Assembly (NCBI RefSeq): GCF_003011925.2
Contig: NZ_PXXU01000009.1
Location: 20,505-84,504, forward strand
DNA length: 64,000 nucleotides
Direction of reading: 5' to 3'
Source of the DNA: Nitrosomonas supralitoralis
GTDB lineage: Bacteria; Pseudomonadota; Gammaproteobacteria; Burkholderiales; Nitrosomonadaceae
Below, piece by piece: positions 56,896-64,000 of the stretch. The translations under genes were made by a program, and so were the position numbers. How positions within the stretch are numbered: position 1 is the first letter of the stretch; each line of letters starts with the position of its first letter. The notes below the pieces were generated by a model. That model was not told the DNA's origin. It searched no databases and worked only from the letters and a program-made list of their open reading frames with translations.

Positions 56896-57109
56896 TTATA
56901 AAAAGCTCATTTCTATCTAGAAAAATTGCATGTATTGAATATAACCAGTCCAGCGTTAGAATGACATGATCCATTGAAACTCCTAACTCATTAGAAATTT
57001 CAATAAGCATATTCTCTGTTGTCACATGACCATTTTTCAGTCGTTTCAGTATTTCTGATCCAATAACAAGTATATTGATTTTCGGGTCACAACCCGGACT
57101 AGGAATCAT
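56882..57109 (-). CDS. ABC-3C middle component, MC6-like
   Basis: About 75 residues, starting MIPSPGCDPKINILVIGSEILKRL. The sequence then fits a small winged-helix-like fold ending LGVSMDHVILTLDWLYSIHAIFL. This pattern is that of the ABC-3C middle component 6. The ATG at 57109 follows the stop of the upstream gene at once (TAAGATG), and the 3' end overlaps the ATPase. Its role is thought to be bridging the ATPase and the third component. Confidence 0.72.
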   Translation of the reverse strand: MIPSPGCDPKINILVIGSEILKRLKNGHVTTENMLIEISNELGVSMDHVILTLDWLYSIHAIFLDRNELFINEVD

Positions 57110-57110
57110 C

Positions 57111-57659
57111 TTATGGATTCTCCAAGATAATGCATTCAATAAATGCATGAGCAACTACAACATTTACTCCCAATTCAATGTGTTCTTTTATTACAGGTGT
57201 ATTTTTCGATTCAAAAACTGTATTTTTTAGTTTTTGAACAATAAAATCAAATATAAAATCTGAATTCCTTCTTATAAGATTTATATCAACGATTGAAGAC
57301 ATATAATCAATTCCAACTTCGTCCAAAGCAGAATAATATAAATCATATATATTCCTCAAAATTGTATTTTTCCCAAAGGCAACTAACGAATCAATCTCTA
57401 AATAAGCCTCTTCAATTTTTGAAGAGTAATCAAGATACTGTTTAATTACATGTTTTTTTGATCGAAGATTATTGTGATTTATTTTAATGATTGTTTCAGC
57501 AGAAGGCCTCCGCATCATTATTTCGAATTTAAAAGGCTTGTTAGCAAGAACCTTTAACAGTTCATTGATGGCAGAACTGACTTGATACTCCGGCGAATCC
57601 CCAATATTTACATTACCGGAAACATTTCTTATATGAATTAACTTTTTTGTATCACCCAC
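57111..57659 (-). CDS. ABC-3C third component (CTD-type)
   Basis: 182 residues. The N-terminal 25 contain a glycine/asparagine turn motif, VSGNVNIGDSPEYQ. The rest is helical, with MMRRPSAETIIKINHNNL and DINLIRRNSDFIFDFIVQKL, resembling the C-terminal domain of ABC-3C third components. No separate effector domain is fused to it, unlike many such proteins. It is upstream of MC6 with a 2-nt gap. Confidence comes chiefly from the gene order. Confidence 0.65.
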   Translation of the reverse strand: MGDTKKLIHIRNVSGNVNIGDSPEYQVSSAINELLKVLANKPFKFEIMMRRPSAETIIKINHNNLRSKKHVIKQYLDYSSKIEEAYLEIDSLVAFGKNTILRNIYDLYYSALDEVGIDYMSSIVDINLIRRNSDFIFDFIVQKLKNTVFESKNTPVIKEHIELGVNVVVAHAFIECIILENP

Positions 57660-57700
57660 AGCTAGATCATTAGCTCCTTTAGAAACCAGATCCCATCAAC

Positions 57701-57937
57701 CTACATATTTATTTTCATGCCCCCAGAATTGTTTTTGGTATATACGTTTCTCTTCCCATTTTGTGATACTTCATCTGCACCCTGATCAATACGTACGTTT
57801 TCTAATTTTAATATCTCCTGTTTGAGCGTTTTGTTCTCTTTTATTTTAATTAAGGCAATAATAAATCCCACGACACCACATATCCACGCTATCGCAACTC
57901 CTATATCAGACCTAATAAATTCGTTCATTACATCCAT
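57701..57937 (-). CDS. Small membrane protein, possible effector of the ABC-3C-like operon
   Basis: 78 residues: a short N-terminus, one transmembrane helix (about 13-31, VAIAWICGVVGFIIALI), a short Lys/Glu-rich coiled segment, and an Asn/Gly-rich tail (KRNVYTKNNSGGMKINM) that resembles the GNVNIG motif of its neighbour. It is first in the four-gene minus-strand run, 41 nt before the third component. I infer a membrane-acting partner; no family was recognised. Confidence 0.6.
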   Translation of the reverse strand: MDVMNEFIRSDIGVAIAWICGVVGFIIALIKIKENKTLKQEILKLENVRIDQGADEVSQNGKRNVYTKNNSGGMKINM

Positions 57938-58102
57938 CTTACGCCCTTATATTGGTTGCTATGTCCTAGAGTTCTAACAGTAAGTCAATGCGGAATTCAT
58001 CTTCATTAACAATATTGTCAAAGATTCCTATAATTTAATGGCTTCGTCATACAAATACATAACAGTATAATATATTAAATTAATATTAATAAAATCCTTA
58101 AT

Positions 58103-58130
58103 AAAAGAAAAAGAAAAAGAAAAAGAAAAA
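58103..58130 (+). repeat. Short A-rich tandem repeat
   Basis: About four to five units of a 6-bp AAAAAG pattern in an intergenic A/T-rich stretch of about 290 bp upstream of the ABC-3C-like operon. Simple-sequence slippage is the likely cause. Confidence 0.7.
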
Positions 58131-58226
58131 TAATCCAGCATTTTTTTATTGATTTTAATTTATATCCTATCAATCTCTAATGATATCTTGCAATCATCAC
58201 TTCTATTTAATTGTACGGAAGAATTA

Positions 58227-59558
58227 TTATACTACCGTACAGTTATTAACAGAACTCCAAGGCGGCTGCGCCGCAAATGCGGCCTCGCGGTCGCTACCGC
58301 TCCCACTCGTGCTCTTTGCGCTTCGCCGTTCATTTGGTTCTGTTTCCACTGCACGTCGTTCAATACGCCATTGATGCAATCGTGTTGATAATTTAAACGC
58401 ATCTGTTTGAACGCCGCAAATTTTTTGTCCGACTGGATCGCCATACTTGCCAGGATGTAGCGCCACCCATCAATTTAATGAACTGACCCCATTTTCCTTG
58501 ATCGGCAGCTTGCTGAGCTTGTTGCAAAATTCCCTCAGGTGCGTTGTTAATTCGACGAAGTTCACGCCAGATAGAAACAGGTGGACCGCCGATTTGTTGA
58601 AATTGACGAATACCCCAAGTAGATGCCCAAGCTTACACCCATTCGGCTGCTTCCTGTATTGGGTTACCGTCAATATCTTGTTTTAGGCCGTAACCATCAA
58701 CGTTTTTGGAAATAAACTTAGCAATATAACCGACTGCTGTGCCTTTGCTTTTATCAATGGATTCTGCAACAAATCGATGTTCTTTTGCACCTGGTTCATC
58801 GCCATCCGTTTCCAACGCGTAGTGCCGGATGATCTCTTTAACCTTTGCGGTTTGCTCGGGCGGCATGAATAACAGCATGTGCCAGTGCGGTGTACCGTCA
58901 TGCTGCGGTTCGGCAATGCGGAAACCATAAACTTCCAGATGATCCCGCTTCAGTTTTGCGCGAATTCTTGCCTAGACCGTATTGAGATACTTTTGAGCCT
59001 GTTCCGGTGTAGTGCCTTGATATTTATGGTTTGGATTACAACTACCCGATAAACGCGCATGCATTTTCGACGGACAAGTGATGGTATAGAACTCCTCTAC
59101 GTGTCCTAATTCATCGGCAATGAATTCAAATCCAAAAATGCGCACCATCAATTCACTACGGCGCACATGCGGATTGGCAAGACTATGTTCTGCCAGTTCG
59201 CTGAGTTTGGCACGCTCCCCCAATTCATTAATGGCGTCCCATCCTTCCAAGAAACGGTTATTACGTTTTTTTTGTTCTCTACGCCGCTGCAAGGTTTCAT
59301 CACTCACGTATTTGCCTTTACGATGATGCACGAGGCCGGATTGAATATTTTTTGTTCCAGTTTTTTGCCGTGTGCTTTACGCAATCTGCGCAACCACCAG
59401 TTTTCATCGGTCAAGCGGGTATAAACACCTTTTGCGGAGATATTAGGCTGATCTAAAGTGGGAAGCTTGACATCAAGCGTTCGTGCAAAGTGCAGTAGGT
59501 TTGCTATCCTGTCTTTTCGATTTAGAAGGAAATTATTATAACTTTTGATTTTCTGCAC
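58227..59558 (-). pseudogene. Phage replication gene A (GPA) remnant
   Basis: Fragments in several frames read in order as one phage P2 gpA-type replication endonuclease. From the 5' end: LLNRKDRIANLLHFARTLD; then a frameshift near 59,320 to [25 protein letters not shown]; then PHWHMLLFMPPEQTAKVKEII, with the HUH-like His pair, and GYIAKFISKNVDGYGL; then an in-frame TAA near 58,636 before [17 protein letters not shown]; and finally PWSSVNNCT at the C-terminus. At least two frameshifts and one stop make it non-functional. Confidence 0.85.
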
Positions 59559-59567
59559 GAGGCGTTT

Positions 59568-59611
59568 ACTTCACTACTTCACTACTTCACTACTTCACTA
59601 CTTCACTACTT
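59568..59611 (+). repeat. 8-bp tandem repeat, about 5.5 copies
   Basis: ACTTCACT repeated without interruption between the 5' end of the dead replication gene and the VirD4-like gene. It may be iteron-like or prone to slippage; no protein-coding frame uses it. Confidence 0.85.
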
Positions 59612-59756
59612 TAGATTGGATCGAAAAACGAAGAGACTACAGCACAGGATGGCGATGATGAAGAGCAGTGTTAATGTGGAAAGGTTGGAGGCTTACAATA
59701 GGCAGGAATATAATTACTTCTAAACTCGTTTTAACCTCTTAAGAACCCGAAAGAAA

Positions 59757-62711
59757 ATGAGAAAAAATGTTATAGAACACACTCGCGCTAATGACGTATT
59801 AGCAACGGCTCGTTGGGGAGAGCCTGATTTTATGGCACAACTCTATCCATACAAAGAAGGTTCCTTTTGGTTGGGTCGCAATCCGCACAATCCTTATCAA
59901 GCACTTGGTTACAATGGGGAAGGGCATGTTTTTTTAGCTGCAGGATCAGGAAGCGGCAAAGGTCGATCCATTATTATTAATAACCTTATAAAATGGCCTG
60001 GCTCATTAGTATCCATTGATCCTAAAGGTATAAATGCCGCCATTACAGCTATTCGCCGGGGACAGGGCAATGAATACTGTGATGGTATGGGGCAAGATGT
60101 TTATGTTCTGGATCCGATGAATTGCGCTGATGTTCCTGATGAATTAAGAGCGCATTATAACTTGCTTGATGCACTTGATCCCTACAGTGGTGACTTATCA
60201 GCGCAAGCCGATCTCATTGCCGATGCTGTGTGCGTCATACCCAAAAGTGGCGGTGATAGTGCAGAATGGGCTGAAGAGGGACGTGAATTTATTTCCATTA
60301 TCATCCAATGGGTTGTTTGCTCACCCTATATTCACGATAAAGATCGAAACTTGCTGACTGTAAAAAATTTGATTATGGAGGGTGAATATCAACGTTCAGT
60401 TGAACTGCAAAAAAAAGGGATAAATGTCGATCCTTATCAAATCCTTCTGGATGACATGAAAGAAAGCAAAGCAAATAGTGGAAGAATTGCGCGGCAAGCG
60501 CGAAATTGGCAACAGTCTGTGAAAGATTTAAAAAAATATTATGAGAGCATCCGAATATCTGCCAATAGACAATTGAAGTTTTTAAATACCGATGGAATGG
60601 AGAATACTGTATCCAATACCGGTGTTTATCCTCGCACCTTCAGGCTTTCTGAATTAAGGGCGAGTAAAAAAGGTATTAGCATATATTTATGTCTACCTCC
60701 GAGTAATGCTAACCCTTTTGCACGTTGGCAAAAAGCGATGATCCATCTAATACTTGCCGAAATGCAGAAATATCATGTTAAGCCCGATAATGGGCATGAT
60801 TTACTAATATCCATTGATGAATTTCCAATATTGGGGCATATGGAAAAGATCATCGACAACATGAATTATATTCGTGAATCAGGAGTAAAGCTATTTATAG
60901 CCTGTCAGCACCTTAGTAACCTGAAAGACATTTATGGCGACAACTTCGAGCAGTTCATAGCCGGTGCAAAATTGCAGATATGGTTTTCTCCCGGAGGTAA
61001 ATTTACCGGAGAATACTTATCTCAACTGCTAGGTGAGACTGAAATCATTAAGTATCAGAGAAGTATAACAGAGGGAAGAAACAGTTCTAACGCCCAGGCG
61101 ACTACGATCCAAAATTCAAAAACTGCATATGAATCTACTGCCTATACAAAAGGAACAAACACAAGTCAGAATTACAATTCTAGCCATACCGACAACAGAA
61201 GTTTCTCTCATTCTCGCAGCAACGCAAATAGTACTGGAAAATCGAATAGTTGGTCAAAGACAAGTTTTTCGAATAAAAATTGGCAGCATAACAACAGTAG
61301 TAACTGGGGTATAAGTGAGGGTAAAGCTGCGGGTAGAAATTATGGCCCACATATTTTTTTCGAAAGCTTTGAGCATGCAACTAATTACAATAACAACTCT
61401 AGCAATTCGAAAGGTGGCGCTTCAGGTTCAGGTTATGGCGGAGGCTCTGGTAATTCTGATACTTTTGGCGGAGGCTCAACATTTAATAACACAAAAACCT
61501 ATACCTATACCAATACCGATGGCAGCTCAGATACTCAAAGTTATGGCAATACAATCGGGCAATCCAATGCTGAAACCGTTCAAACGGGTACCTCGAACAC
61601 GGATACGATAGGTTACCAACATAGTAATACACACGGTGAATCGTCAAGCGCTGGCGTTACTGAAACTTTTCACAAAAAACCACTATTGACCGTTCATGAA
61701 GCAGAACACTATTTAAAAACGATTGAGAATGACAAGCATGATGCATATCCTGGTTTAGCTTTAATTAAAATACAAGGTGAATTGCCATTTTTGATTCGAA
61801 GGATTAATTACGATCAAGACAGCATATTCGAACGATGCTTTAACCCGCACCCTTCTCACCCATACTTGCCTTACAGCAGATTGCCATTATTAGAATATGA
61901 ATATACCGAGGATTACTATATACCAATCGTTACTCCAAAAGAATTATTGGATAAAGGATTTATAATTTCACCAATAAAAGGACTGATACAAGGTCAATTT
62001 ATTGAGAAAAATATGGAGCTTTTTGGCATTAAAAGCCCCTATTCAGGTAACTGGAGAAAAGTTCGATCTAAATTTGACATTGAAGTAATTTATGTCTTTG
62101 AGCTTAATAAGAGATCAGAAACTGGTGAAGCCATTATTGTGCGACATCGTGAGAAATTTTCTGATCCGATAAAATCCCTAAAAGAATTCAAGGCTATTTT
62201 TCTAAAAGAGATGTGGAAACCAATCCTGCATTGGGGTCTTGAAGAACATGAGCAATGCAAGAGATCCGAGGATAAAAAACGCCAGGAAGAACGAGAAGAA
62301 GCAGAAAGAAAGCAAAAGAAGCTGAAAGAAACTGAAGCGCGCGTTGCGTGGCAGAGCTTTACCGAAGAAACTATACAATTGAAAAAAGATTCTCAATTGT
62401 CTATGGGTAAGGTTGTATGTTCTATTGTCGGATTATTTATTCTTTATGAATCTCTATGTCTTACTGGAGCGTTCTTCGGATTTATTGATGTTGATCCACT
62501 AGGTATCTTAGAAAGAAATTTTCTGAGGAATACCTCATTTATTTTCAAAAAAGGCATTAATCTGTTTTTTATTTTTTCAACTGCATTCTTAGGTTTAATA
62601 TTTAGTGATCCGATTTTAAAGTATTTTATTTTTCATCCAGAAAAGAAACGTGAATTAGATATTAAAAGGAAAACTCTAGAAGAATCATATGGGAAAAATC
62701 CGATAGAATAA
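59757..62711 (+). CDS. VirD4/TraG-like type IV coupling protein with a low-complexity insert
   Basis: 984 residues. The coupling-protein ATPase has Walker A AAGSGSGKGRS (Lys 68), PKGINAAI downstream, and ISIDEFPILGHM as Walker B (about 351-361). It lacks the usual N-terminal transmembrane pair. Residues about 435-635 are Ser/Asn/Thr/Gly-rich low complexity. The C-terminus has a Lys/Glu coiled coil (about 835-870) and two hydrophobic helices (about 883-907 and 933-955). VirD4 proteins pump DNA into type IV secretion channels. No other type IV genes are in view; they may lie beyond the window. Confidence 0.8.
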   Translation: MRKNVIEHTRANDVLATARWGEPDFMAQLYPYKEGSFWLGRNPHNPYQALGYNGEGHVFLAAGSGSGKGRSIIINNLIKWPGSLVSIDPKGINAAITAIRRGQGNEYCDGMGQDVYVLDPMNCADVPDELRAHYNLLDALDPYSGDLSAQADLIADAVCVIPKSGGDSAEWAEEGREFISIIIQWVVCSPYIHDKDRNLLTVKNLIMEGEYQRSVELQKKGINVDPYQILLDDMKESKANSGRIARQARNWQQSVKDLKKYYESIRISANRQLKFLNTDGMENTVSNTGVYPRTFRLSELRASKKGISIYLCLPPSNANPFARWQKAMIHLILAEMQKYHVKPDNGHDLLISIDEFPILGHMEKIIDNMNYIRESGVKLFIACQHLSNLKDIYGDNFEQFIAGAKLQIWFSPGGKFTGEYLSQLLGETEIIKYQRSITEGRNSSNAQATTIQNSKTAYESTAYTKGTNTSQNYNSSHTDNRSFSHSRSNANSTGKSNSWSKTSFSNKNWQHNNSSNWGISEGKAAGRNYGPHIFFESFEHATNYNNNSSNSKGGASGSGYGGGSGNSDTFGGGSTFNNTKTYTYTNTDGSSDTQSYGNTIGQSNAETVQTGTSNTDTIGYQHSNTHGESSSAGVTETFHKKPLLTVHEAEHYLKTIENDKHDAYPGLALIKIQGELPFLIRRINYDQDSIFERCFNPHPSHPYLPYSRLPLLEYEYTEDYYIPIVTPKELLDKGFIISPIKGLIQGQFIEKNMELFGIKSPYSGNWRKVRSKFDIEVIYVFELNKRSETGEAIIVRHREKFSDPIKSLKEFKAIFLKEMWKPILHWGLEEHEQCKRSEDKKRQEEREEAERKQKKLKETEARVAWQSFTEETIQLKKDSQLSMGKVVCSIVGLFILYESLCLTGAFFGFIDVDPLGILERNFLRNTSFIFKKGINLFFIFSTAFLGLIFSDPILKYFIFHPEKKRELDIKRKTLEESYGKNPIE

Positions 62712-62757
62712 AAATTCCGGTAGAGGGAGGGTAAGCAGTATGTTTACCCCCATCGCT

Positions 62758-63204
62758 TCACAAAGAATATCCGTTATCCAGGTGTGGACGCTCTTCCAGC
62801 TTCTTTTCTTGATTATCATATCGTTCTTTTAATTGCTCTAAACGCTGCTCTTTTAATGACTCTCTGTCATCAAACTGCTTCATTGGTTGCTCGCGATGAA
62901 TTTCAGTCGATTCTACTTTAAGATGATTATAACGTTCCATTAAGTCATCAATTCGCTTTTCATTAGCTTCTATTCTAGGTTCATTTGTTGCCATCAAATT
63001 AAATACTTCTCGACTTTGGATGCCTTCTTCACCACGCCCACCTTTTTGTTTCCCTTCTTCGGTTCGTCCAATATTCTCCTGAATAATAAACGGATTGCTA
63101 TTATTGTTAAATTCGTTACTAATCCCGTCTCGCATATCAAGACTATTAGCTTTGTCACTCTCCAAAGTGATCTCTTTTGCATACGAGGTTATATGTTTAT
63201 CCAT
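62758..63204 (-). CDS. Hypothetical coiled-coil protein
   Basis: 148 residues, hydrophilic, rich in Glu, Lys, Arg and Asn. The C-terminal half (about 75-140) is a probable coiled coil: RIEANEKRIDDLMERYNHLK and EQRLEQLKERYDNQEKKLEE. No known family. It converges with the VirD4-like gene, 46 bp apart. The start at 63204 is preceded by AAAGGACAAT. Confidence 0.5.
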   Translation of the reverse strand: MDKHITSYAKEITLESDKANSLDMRDGISNEFNNNSNPFIIQENIGRTEEGKQKGGRGEEGIQSREVFNLMATNEPRIEANEKRIDDLMERYNHLKVESTEIHREQPMKQFDDRESLKEQRLEQLKERYDNQEKKLEERPHLDNGYSL

Positions 63205-63309
63205 GGATAATTGTCCTTTCTGTTAGTTTAATCATTAAAATTATACGAAGTGTAATATTAAAAATTTAGAATTCCACCATTTATGAGATTCTACAATCGC
63301 TTTTAGGTA

Positions 63310-63636
63310 CTATTTTGCATGAAAATCCATCCTTTGCGGCGTCAGACGATACCCCATAGCATTCATAATCGCATTAATACTTTCAAATCTAGGGTTGCCA
63401 TTTTCAGATAATGCTTTTTGTATGCCGTTTCGGGTAATACCTGTTTCTTGAGATAGTGCTGTAACACCTTTGACACGGGCAATCATACGTAATTGAGAGA
63501 GTAAAGCAGCAGTGCATCCATCCTTCGCATATTCTTCAAATGCCGTGGAGAGGTATTCATCAATTTCATCGGGATGATTGCGGTAATATTCCTCTTCACT
63601 TTCATCTAAAGTTTTGTAAGTCCGTTCTTTAGCCAT
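63310..63636 (-). CDS. HigA-type addiction module antitoxin
   Basis: 108 residues. The helix-turn-helix region GVTALSQETGITRNGIQKALSENGNPRFESINAIMNAMGYRL is that of the probable addiction module antidote family that pairs with RelE/HigB-type toxins. I used ATG at 63636 because it overlaps the toxin stop in the usual ATGGCTAA fashion; a longer frame exists upstream but is not needed. Such antitoxins neutralise the toxin and repress the operon. Confidence 0.87.
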   Translation of the reverse strand: MAKERTYKTLDESEEEYYRNHPDEIDEYLSTAFEEYAKDGCTAALLSQLRMIARVKGVTALSQETGITRNGIQKALSENGNPRFESINAIMNAMGYRLTPQRMDFHAK

Positions 63637-63898
63637 TGTTTTTATAATCCTTCCAATATTCCTTGGCGTTTTTAATATCCTGTTTTTGACTGTCTTTGTC
63701 ACCGCCACATAATAAAATCACAATATTGCCGTAATCTTCACCGAAATAAATCCTGTATCCAGAACCGAAAAACATTCGGAGTTTAAAAATACCTTCTCCT
63801 ACCGAGTGGCAATCGCCGTAAAGACCTTCCGCCAGTCGTCGGATACGTGCTCTGATTCGCTGTTGGTTCTTTTTGTCTTTTAAATTCTCTATCCAATA
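63629..63898 (-). pseudogene. RelE/HigB-type toxin with missing 5' end
   Basis: Reads YWIENLKDKKNQQRIRARIR, then RLAEGLYGDCHSVGEGIFKLRMFF, GYRIYFGEDYGN and LLCGGDKDSQKQDIKNAKEYW, the complete core of the Gp49-like/RelE toxin family. A TGA at 63899-63901 directly precedes it, and no start codon is in frame, so about the first 11-15 residues are gone. The toxin should be inactive or unexpressed. The antitoxin gene is intact. Confidence 0.75.
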
Positions 63899-64000
63899 TC
63901 ACTATTGTCCCGTTAACTTTCACAGCAAGTCCATCTGGCAATTGTTAGCATTTTTATCTATGAGTGGATCCCCACGCAATAAAGCCATGAGGTCACGCTT

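Larger units (their letters stand above)
43379..64000. mobile_element. Genomic island inserted at tRNA-Ser (left end only)
   Basis: The left boundary is the intact tRNA-Ser followed by a P4-type integrase. To its right lie a nested integrative element, an IS, defence-like genes, a phage replication remnant, a VirD4-like protein and a toxin-antitoxin remnant. Housekeeping genes are absent. The expected direct repeat of the tRNA-Ser 3' end is not seen before 64,000, so the right end is outside the window. Confidence 0.6.

Noticed and set aside
59568..59611. CRISPR array
   Set aside because: The repeat unit is 8 bp with no spacers.

Overview
The window looks like a chromosomal segment of a betaproteobacterium, most plausibly an ammonia oxidiser of the Nitrosomonas group. 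This rests on protein flavour and gene content (Fe-superoxide dismutase, short HisG, flhDC, a cis/trans fatty acid isomerase, two alginate-export-type porins, an ApbE/DUF3570/DUF4266/TlpA cassette) and on moderate to low GC. It is an inference; no rRNA or ammonia-oxidation gene is present.

From 1 to 43.3 kb the content is mostly ordinary chromosome. A truncated FRG-domain gene is followed by purE-purK-purC (minus), then exbD, sodB, hisG, hisD, a TrmH-type methyltransferase and an NrfJ-like protein (plus), uvrB (minus) and an aspartate aminotransferase (plus). flhD-flhC are followed by a decayed stretch of small hypothetical genes, with a phosphoribosyltransferase fossil at 13.7-13.9 kb. From 16.4 to 19.5 kb there is a tight AmmeMemoRadiSam operon with an added hydrolase. 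A secreted lipase and the ApbE/DUF3570/DUF4266/thioredoxin envelope cassette follow, then two small secreted proteins. Between 27.1 and 27.5 kb lie a pair of near-identical palindromic operators and a candidate small RNA with a strong terminator. Next come a BamE-like lipoprotein, porin 1, cti, ald, an SDR enzyme, an ankyrin protein, tatD, queD, a radical SAM protein, porin 2 behind a perfect FNR box, a hydrolase, an LpxK-like protein with a damaged ATP site, and lysC.

At 43.38 kb a tRNA-Ser(GCT) followed by a P4-type integrase marks the left end of a genomic island that runs to the right edge; its right junction is not in the window. Inside it is a second, compact integrative element (44,786-51,230). 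It is bounded by 45-bp direct repeats of the 3' half of a tRNA-Thr(CGT)-like gene with one mismatch. It carries its own integrase, an AlpA-like regulator, a rolling-circle-type Rep and a KAP-family P-loop NTPase. A diverged second tRNA-half scar with the same flanking block lies just to the right.

The rest of the island looks like a defence and mobility region. It holds a membrane protein joining a K+-channel-like pore to two tandem nucleotidyltransferase-like modules (51.7-53.7 kb), and an IS256-family insertion with an 8-bp target duplication exactly at the stop codon of its neighbour. That neighbour belongs to a four-gene set (55.2-57.9 kb) resembling an ABC-three-component system plus a small membrane protein. 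Beyond it are a dead phage replication gene A, a VirD4-like coupling protein with a long Ser/Asn-rich insert, and a HigBA-type pair whose toxin has lost its 5' end. The channel/nucleotidyltransferase fusion is the strongest candidate for an undescribed system. The ABC-3C-like operon with its extra membrane component comes next.
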